The position numbers and the translations under genes were made by a program. DNA of 64,000 nucleotides, from assembly GCF_001659605.2 (NCBI RefSeq), contig NC_035170.2, positions 15,204,265-15,268,264 of the forward strand, given 5' to 3'. Shown here in pieces: positions 57,163 through 64,000 of the stretch. Position 1 is the stretch's first letter. Every line of letters starts with the position of its first letter. Below the pieces are notes generated by a model. That model was not told the DNA's origin and searched no databases. It saw only the letters and a list, made by a program, of their open reading frames with translations. The DNA is from Manihot esculenta (taxonomy: Eukaryota > Streptophyta > Magnoliopsida > Malpighiales > Euphorbiaceae).

Positions 57163-60100
57163 ATGCAGACGCTACTCCTGCCCGCCGTTAGCTCCGCCGC
57201 GGTGGCAGCAGCAACGACTGTGACTGTAGGTTCTGGGCTCCCACCCTCCCAACGCCTCCGTCTAACAGATTACCGACTGTGCTGTCCCTCAAATTATCCT
57301 TGCAAATTCACGCAATCAATGACATTTTCCAGCTCTTCATTGTTTTACAATCCTCTTGAAACTAGAGAATTGAAGCTTTCCTTCACCAAAACGAATGCTT
57401 CTTCTCCAGTTTCTCCGGCTTTCACCCTCTCGAACGATGAGGCGGAGAGGGCCAAGCTCGCTCAGGTCCTCTACTTTTCTCTGTCTCTTATCGAATTTGG
57501 TTCCAAATTGTTTGTGTATTGGGGATTGGAGTGAACGACTCTATTTTGTGTTTTGCGTAGGTTGCCAAGAGATTGGAGAGAACATCGAGATATTTCAAGC
57601 GGCTTGGTAGTGCAGGGTTTTGGGGGCAACTAATATGCACACTGGTAGCAGCTGTGATTCTTTCGTTTTCTATTGTAGTTACTGGGAAGATATCGTCTCC
57701 TGCATCTTTTTATACTACTGCTGGTGGAATCGTAGCTGCACTCATATCGGTGTTTTGGTCATTCGGGTATATTCGCCTTTCTGATAAGCTCCGGAAAACT
57801 GTTAATGATCCTTCCAAGGTAATGTAACCGTATGGAACGTTTCATGATTGGTATCAGTTATTGTGAAATCAATGTGTTTCAGATTCCTAGTTAGTTTCTT
57901 CGAGTGAAAATTGATTAAGAATTTTCATAATTCTCAGTAATCCTTGTTTTCTGGTCATTTTTTTAATCGGTGATAGAAATGGGTATCTTTTTCATTTAGT
58001 GACTATTTGGCACTGTTTTGTTAACTACAGTTGAGAAAAGTACCATCTTTAGATTATTGATTATAAGAAATGTTTTTTGGGGTTTAAGTCAGTTTGATAT
58101 TTTTCAGTCATACAACCTCGACTTTGATAAAAAAAAAAATTAAAAAAAAAAAGTCATACAACCTCGAGAACAGTTTAAAAAATCGTTTCAAAATGCTAGA
58201 TGCAACAACATATAGTAATGTCCATTTTCCCCTTTTGAAAAGTAATCTGAACCTCAATGCGAAAAGAAATTGACTGCCTTAAATTCTGAGTGGTACTTAA
58301 ATCCCTTTTCTGGCTTGTTTAATGAGGTATGCAAGATGCATTATTTTATAGAAACAAGGTGGTACCTGTACTTTTGTTGTAATCACAGCAAAGAAAGAAT
58401 AGGGGTGATAAATGGTGCTTTAGTCACTTGTCACATTCTGATTTATCATTATGAATTAATGAAATTATTTGAATAAGATTAGGCTCCAATCTGGATATGT
58501 GCAGTTGGAGCTAAATGAACCTCGATGCTGTTTACCAGTTGATGACTTGATTGAAGTACATAAATTGAGTATTGTGATTGTCTTTATTGAGTTTTTAACC
58601 TTATGGGAAATTTTATCTTCAATTATGCTAGTTCTGGCTGGAACAATCCAAGCACAATGAGTTTGGTTGACTTACTTGCAGGAATAAGGTGTTTGTTTTT
58701 ATTTTAAGTTAATGACTCTACCGTGTAATATAGTGTCGACAAATCTAGTATAGAATTTTCTTTTTGAAATCACAAATATTTGAAGATGGATTGGTTGCTA
58801 GCTACTTTCTTTAGTGAATGCATTACCTTTAATAGCCTATACTTGCACAGTTTACTATTTATGTGTGTGAAAGAATAAATTTGCATTATGCTAGTCAAGG
58901 ACAAGGTCTTTTTGAAAAATTATAGATTTATTTTTCTTACAGTCATTTGTGAACTTCGGTAATAACTTGTGAGTTGACCTAAGAAACTAACTAGTTTCAC
59001 AAAACTGAGTCACATATTACTCCTAGGAGTGACTAATCATGCAAAGGCTGTCATTTGTATGATTGTATTATCCTGTACAGAAAGAAGATTGATGGAAAAA
59101 AAAATAACTGACAAACATTATTCGCCTCTGCGAGGAGTTCTGAAACATTCTTCTTCAAGTGGCTTCTGTGTAGTATTTCTATTAGACTTGGCTTGCCTGT
59201 GGTTTTTAATTTCTTCCTTTTCCTAATTTTTTAATTTGCTGTCCTTTTATTTTATGTCTTTTTATCACGAGTCTGGATCATGCAAGTATTACGAAATCCA
59301 TGATCCAAGGGATTCTTTGATTGTGGAAGTTCCAAACTCTGAGATGCTGCACTTCTTCAATTGTGCCTATACCTAGATACTACAATTCATAAATATTTTT
59401 ATGAAGTGCCTGCATCAAGGACTTACTTCGTACTCTTATATCAAGCCACCATAAACTTTAGCACTGCAGTAAACTTGACATCACTGAAATACACTTACAC
59501 GATTGCTTATGGGATTCTCTTATGCTTCTTATTCCATTGATTGTTTCCGGTTTCAGGCACCTCCTCGTGCTGATGTCGTGAAGAGCTTGAAAAATGGGAT
59601 AGTTGTGAATCTGTTAGGAATGGGTGCTGCTATTCTTGGCATGCAAGCAACGGTGGGTTTGCTGGTAGCAAAGTCTCTTACTTCCACAGCAAATCCTTAT
59701 TACCAGGGAATTTCTCCTGGTTACAGTCCAGTCCTTGCATTGGATGTATTCTTGGTGCAGGTACTCTTTCATATCCGATTCTTGCTTTATCTTCGTTTAT
59801 GGAGTATTGGTATGTGGTTATAATCGAAAATAAGTCTAATTAAGCCTTTTGTTCTTTTATTTAAGGATCAAATAAGCTCAATTCAATTTTTTTGACGAAA
59901 TAAACCCATAAACTTCACCTTTAGGGCTAAATAAGTCATGATCTAATATAATATTATCTTTAAAGATAAAATATTATTTTTTACAATTTAAAATATCAAA
60001 ACTTTAGTACTTTAATTAACATAAAAATTTTAAAAAATACATAGAAATAGTAAACGATTTTTAAAATTACAAAAAATGAAATTTTATTAGACTACAGTGT

Positions 60101-60546
60101 ATTTGTCCTCAAAGGTAACGTTTAGGGGTTTATTTGGTAAAAAAAAAAAAAGAGATTGAATTGAGCTTATTTAGTCTTCAAGGGGTTTAATTGGACTTAT
60201 TTCCGGTTATAATCCTCCAAATAGCATGAACTATGAAAATAATCAACGATATGCATTCAATCCTTTGCACCAGAGATTAAGCAACATTTACTAAATGCAA
60301 AACCAGGGAAATTAATTTTGATTGCAGAGTAACAATTGGGAGAACTTATTATTGAGATAGGATTAGCAGAGTAGCAGAGTTATTTATTTTGATTGTGTTG
60401 CGATCCTTATCATTCAATTGGGTCTTATACAGGCATCTGCAAATACAATCCTTTCTCATTTTCTTGGACTTGTTTTCTCGTTGGAGCTGTTGCGCTCAGT
60501 GACATTGCCAGCTACAGTAAGCATTCCAGTCCCAGGAGTAGCATAA
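57163..60546 (+). CDS. TIC21: TIC21 (PIC1/CIA5), chloroplast inner-envelope protein
   Basis: Four exons: 57163-57465, 57561-57818, 59557-59760 and 60433-60546. All three introns are GT...AG and in phase 0, giving 292 residues; Arabidopsis TIC21 is about the same length. Residues 1 to about 90 are Ser/Thr-rich and basic, as in a transit peptide. Four hydrophobic helices follow: 123-143, 155-175, 202-228 and 256-278. Conserved family segments include KRLERTSRYFKRLGSAGFWG, SVFWSFGYIRLSDKLR, APPRADVVKSL, QGISPGYSPVLALDVFLVQ and NTILSHFLGLVFSLELLRSV. The family sits in the inner chloroplast envelope and has been assigned to protein import (TIC complex) and to iron transport. The first ATG is taken as start because the transit peptide follows it. 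All exons are open and splice sites are canonical, so the gene looks functional. Confidence 0.96.
59825..60205. mobile_element. MITE in intron 3 of TIC21
   Basis: A 381-bp insert with inverted repeats of about 110 bp (CGAAAATAAGTCTAATTAAG at the left; the reverse complement of CTTAATTGGACTTATTTCCG-like sequence at the right), flanked by GTTATAAT (59817-59824 and 60206-60213). The duplication could be read as 9 bp (GGTTATAAT) with one base less of terminal repeat. Long inverted repeats favour a Mutator-type MITE, 8 bp a hAT. No coding capacity. Confidence 0.85.
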
Positions 60547-61519
60547 GCTTGTAGCCAATTATCAAGTGAAACACATGATTTTGTAGTGATAAATTTCGGG
60601 GGAAAAAAGGGAGAAGAATGAGAGCTTTTTCTAGTTTGAAGGTCTTATTTTTAGTTAAAAATATTATATATTTTGTTAATAATCAGTTTTAGTTTAATAA
60701 TATTGAAGTTCTTTTTCTAAGAATAGATGTAAGATTCTTAGTTATATTTGTTTCATTAAAAAAATAAAACATTTTTCACATTTTTTGATATTTGGAATGT
60801 TTAAGAAAATTAATTAATGAAAAATATTTTTTAATTAAAAATAATTAAATTATTTAAAAAAATGATCTTTTCTTTTCAAGAGAAAAAAAAATATTTTTTA
60901 CATTTTAAAAATTTTATTAATATCTTTATATATAAATTTATTAATACATTTAATTTCTTAAATTAAAATTAGATAATAAAAAATAAATTATTTTATTAAA
61001 AAATATTTTTTAATAAATAGCAATTATTTTCTAAATATTATAAATGAAAATAACATTATTGGGCAACTTTAAATTACAACAAATTGAATCTTATGGACAC
61101 TAATAAAACTAATTTCATCAAGTATTTATTGCTTGGAAATTTTAATAGACCAAACTTATTTTAGAGGAAAGCAATAGTAATGAACGAAAAGGTTTGGGAG
61201 AATATTTTAACCTTATGCATTCAATTACAACAATTGTTATGTCAGAATTCAATTCGATTTTCTTCATAAAAGTTCATTTAAATGATTTTACAATATAATC
61301 TAAAACTACTGAATATGTTCAGTTTCAATTTTTACCTTTATTTATAAAAACTAGACACATGCTTTTGTTAATTTTTTTTTTAAATATTAATAATATAAAT
61401 AAATAAAAAAAAATCTAGACCTCCGTGTATTCACATATATATTCAAAATTTCTGACAAGATTTTTGGAGAAAAAATAATAATTTATTTATATAAATAATA
61501 ATTATATACTATTCTAAAA
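60547..61519. other. TIC21 downstream region and AT-rich repeat
   Basis: It begins with the TIC21 3' untranslated region. A minus-oriented copy of the AT-rich core repeat is at 60905-60985, inside a larger AT-rich block (60765-61035). No gene is seen. Confidence 0.55.
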
Positions 61520-62029
61520 TAAAGTTAATGTGAAGAGCACCGGTAGTTTAGTGAAAATGTTAAGAAAATTTGAAAATGTTATAATATTTATATAAATTAG
61601 AGAAAATCGGTAAAGCCAGTAGTTTAGTGAAAATATTAGCAAGTTGAGCGGCTGTGGAAATAGGAAATAATTTAAGAACACCAGTCTACACTTTTTCTTG
61701 AACAAGATGATAATCCAATCCAATATGTTTGGTGCACTCATGAAAAATAGGATTAGTGGCAATGTGAAGAGCACTTTAATTATCACAAAAAAAATATTGC
61801 AAGGGAGTAATAAGTAATCTGTAAATTATGAAGCATAGTTAACCATTGTAATTCACAAGTGAGAGCAGCAAGAGCCATGGATACTCAGCCTCAGAGGATG
61901 AACGAGAAACTGTGTGTTGTTTCTTGGACTTCCATGATATCAAGGAAAAATCAAGAAAGACACAAAAGCCCGTCACAGATCGTCGAGTGTCAACATATTT
62001 AGCCAATCAGAATCACTAAAATCTTTTAA

Positions 62030-62557
62030 CTAAATATTATAGGTTGCAGAAAAGAAAATACTAGAACCTAAACAACTACTAATATATTGTAGAACTCTCT
62101 GTGCTGCTTGTAAATAAAAATCAGTAGGTTGTGATAGGTACTGACTTAACTGTCGAATAGAATAAGTTAGATCAAGTCTTGTAGTAGTAAGATATAATAA
62201 TATGTTAATAAGTCTTATATATATGGAAGGATCAGGTAAAAGAGTGCCTTTATCCTTTTGAAGTTTAAGGACACTGCTCATCGGTATTTGAACAGGTTTA
62301 GAGGCAAGGTAACTTGCATAAGAAAGAATATCTAAAACAAAATCATGCTCAGAAGAAGGAGAGTGAGAAGGGAAATAATCAGAATCAGAAACAGTGCAAT
62401 CTTGAGGTAAAACAAGATTAGTGCGAAAGGAAAGTCCAGAAGTGTGTTTTCCATAAGGAAAAATATATTCATAAAATACTAAATTTCTAGAAAAAAAAAA
62501 TTTCTCTAGTAGACAAATCAAACAACACACAACCTTTAACACCAATCTTATATCCAA
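62030..62557 (-). pseudogene. Copia RT end / RNase H connection remnant
   Basis: Reads LLPDPSIYIRLINILLYLTT, TRLDLTYSIRQLSQYLSQPT and AAQRVLQYISSCLGSSIFFS, the standard copia stretch between RT and RNase H (YRxLIGxLLYLTxTRPDI...LRYLKGTxGxGLF). The catalytic YVDD part is absent upstream. Further decayed RNase H words ([14 protein letters not shown]) lie near 61900. Confidence 0.8.
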
Positions 62558-63178
62558 AAAAAATATATATATACTTTCTTACTCTAGGATCAAATTTTAT
62601 CCTAGTTGTAGTAAAAGTAGCTGCAAAACATAAAAAGCAAAAAACCTTTAGAGAAGACAAATCAGGAACAGAACCATGAAGCAAGTCATATGGAGATTTA
62701 TTTCAAGCAAAGGTGTTGGCAATCTATTGATGAGAAAAAGAGAATGTGCAACAGCATAAGACTGAAACATCCTTGGTAATTGAGTTTGAAAAAGTAAAGC
62801 TCTAGCCACATTCAAGATATGTTGATACTTTCTTTCAACTATGAAATTTTATTGTGGAGTTTCCACAAAACTAGTTTGATGAATAATACCTTTTAAAGTA
62901 AAAAACTTAGTCATGAAAAATTCAAGACCATTATCACTTCTGAGAATTTTAAGTTTTGTTTCAAACCGTGTTTCAATGAAATTAACAAAGGACTAGATTG
63001 AAAAAGAAGTTTCAGATTTATACTTCATTAAAAAAATCCAAGTATGCATAGAAAAATAATCTACAATAGCTAAAAAATATGTGTCCATGAATAGAAGGAA
63101 CTTTAAAGGTCTCCAAATATTGACATGAATCAAATCAAACAAGACAGAGGACTTAGATGTATTTATGGGAAAGGGCAA
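62490..63178 (-). pseudogene. Copia integrase remnant
   Basis: Frame 63178-62993 gives SSVLFDLIHVNIWRPLKFLL and AIVDYFSMHTWIFLMKYKSE, the integrase core with its first Asp replaced (DLIHVNIWRP for DLIHxDIWGP). Frame 62684-62487 gives the C-terminal FCFLCFAATF and FDPRVRKYIYIFFGYKIGVK. Non-functional. Confidence 0.75.
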
Positions 63179-63230
63179 TTTTTTATGTTTAGCATAATGA
63201 CAAGTTCAGAAACCTCATTATTTAAAGAAG

Positions 63231-63721
63231 TTACATAAGAGTGTATATCCGAACAAAATGTATAACATTTATAGAAGGATGTCCTAATCTAAAATGCCAT
63301 ATACTAAAAGTTGTATTAGAACCCTTTTCAGCATAATCTATCTTACAAGCATCTACAGACAACAAAGTACTGTTAACAAATGATAAAATAGATTCCAACA
63401 AGATGTAAAGGCGATTCTTAACCTCAACTAAACCAATCTTCTTCAACGTATTATGCTCCTGTATAACACATTTATTGTAATGAAAAATAAGAACACATGA
63501 AAGAGAAGAAGTTAGTTTAGTCAAAGAAATAAGATTGAAAGTAAACTCGGGTATGTATAAAATTTCAGATAAGACGAACATTTTTGAAAAATAAACGGTC
63601 CTGAAAAATTAGCAGAAACAGTAGTACCATTTGGTAGCTTAATATGGACAGACTTAATTTTCTTATATGTCATAAAGTGAGTTAGAGAAAAATATACATG
63701 AGCGGTTGCTCCAATATCCAA
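63231..63721 (-). pseudogene. Copia protease and gag-pre-integrase remnant
   Basis: 63721-63521 begins MDIGATAHVYFSLTHFMTYK, the protease active-site motif (D-x-GAT-H). 63581-63231 reads ILYIPEFTFNLISLTKLTSS and later TTFSIWHFRLGHPSINVIHF, the gag-pre-integrase zinc-type segment (WHxRLGHPS). Frames are offset. Confidence 0.8.
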
Positions 63722-64000
63722 GATTCAGTTTGCAATGCACAAGAAAAAATTAAGAAGGGATTACCTGCTGAGTTAGAACAAGAAGTTGTAACTGCAGAGC
63801 ATCCGGATATACTAGAATGGATGTGCTAACTTGATTTGCATTGTGTATCTCCTATTGAACCTTCTCAGGTTGAATTAGGGTGAGCAATCATTAATATTGA
63901 TCAGTTGTGAAAATTGGTACCGAATGTTCAGATGGAGCAGAATAGACAGGTGTTCATTGATATTGATCAGGTGTGAAGGTTGGTAACGAATGCTCAATAT

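Larger units (their letters stand above)
61520..63990 (-). mobile_element. Decayed Ty1/copia retrotransposon
   Basis: Minus-strand order: protease (63721-63521), gag-pre-integrase (63581-63231), integrase (63178-62490), RT end (62557-62030) and RNase H remnants (61990-61520). Many stops and frameshifts. The 5' part runs off the right edge; no LTR is visible. A short imperfect repeat (about 63895-63995, ATATTGATCAG-TGTGAA) marks the right edge. Confidence 0.8.

Noticed and set aside
58270..59226. Small open frames within TIC21 intron 2
   Set aside because: Intronic, without similarity to known proteins, and not needed to complete TIC21; the exon junctions at 57818 and 59557 join in phase.

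Overview
This is nuclear DNA from a flowering plant, probably a eudicot. The window is AT-rich and has two intron-containing host genes; the rest is mainly transposable elements of many ages, nested in one another. The species cannot be fixed from the sequence. A Malpighiales/Euphorbiaceae-type genome is only a guess, based on a vague resemblance of the GC-rich LTR family. No bacterial or organellar features, CRISPR arrays or rRNA/tRNA genes were seen.

Host genes. (1) Positions 18517-14881, minus strand, two exons: an LRR receptor-like kinase of about 773 residues. Its kinase domain lacks key catalytic residues, so it is a pseudokinase of the At4g37250/At2g23300 type. (2) Positions 57163-60546, plus strand, four exons: an intact TIC21 (PIC1/CIA5) chloroplast inner-envelope protein of 292 residues. 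Its third intron carries a 381-bp MITE.

Layout. 1-350: two Tekay-type LTR pieces in opposite orientation. About 351-13990: a decayed Ty3/gypsy Tat/Retand-type element on the minus strand. Downstream of pol it has two tandem-repeat arrays (71 bp and 66-67 bp) and an opposite-strand coiled-coil ORF. Three LTR-like insertions with perfect 5-bp target duplications interrupt it: 775-2920 (Tekay-type), 7393-8849 (copia-type) and 11855-13599 (unassigned, non-coding). 14881-18517: the receptor kinase. 19893-19987: a SINE with a 14-bp target duplication. 20040-23355: an LTR relic and a broken Ty1/copia element. 23411-25640: a tandemly duplicated AT-rich unit interrupted by a 1133-bp Pack-MULE-like element with 9-bp target duplications. 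25641-31800: AT-rich DNA without genes.

31830-53810 is a three-level nest. A very old Tat-type gypsy relic (A, plus strand) was split by a Tekay/Del chromovirus (B, minus, 33210-52854). B was then split inside its gag by a second element of the same family (C, minus, 40018-49834). C has 2227-bp LTRs differing at only five sites, a perfect CATTG target duplication, PBS, PPT and a nearly open gag-pol with one in-frame TAG. B carries at least four nonsense codons. 53811-57162 is AT-rich intergenic DNA, followed by TIC21 and another decayed copia element (about 61520-63990, minus).

The most interesting signals are these. The Tekay-type LTRs carry many copies of the CG-rich palindrome TTCGGC-N-GCCGAA, with subfamily-specific minisatellites at a comparable place. 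Conserved splice-like sites could remove the PBS-containing leader from gag-pol mRNA. The Retand-like element shows a pol / tandem repeat / antisense ORF architecture. The Pack-MULE carries what looks like a captured promoter and first exon. An AT-rich core motif recurs at least six times in both orientations.
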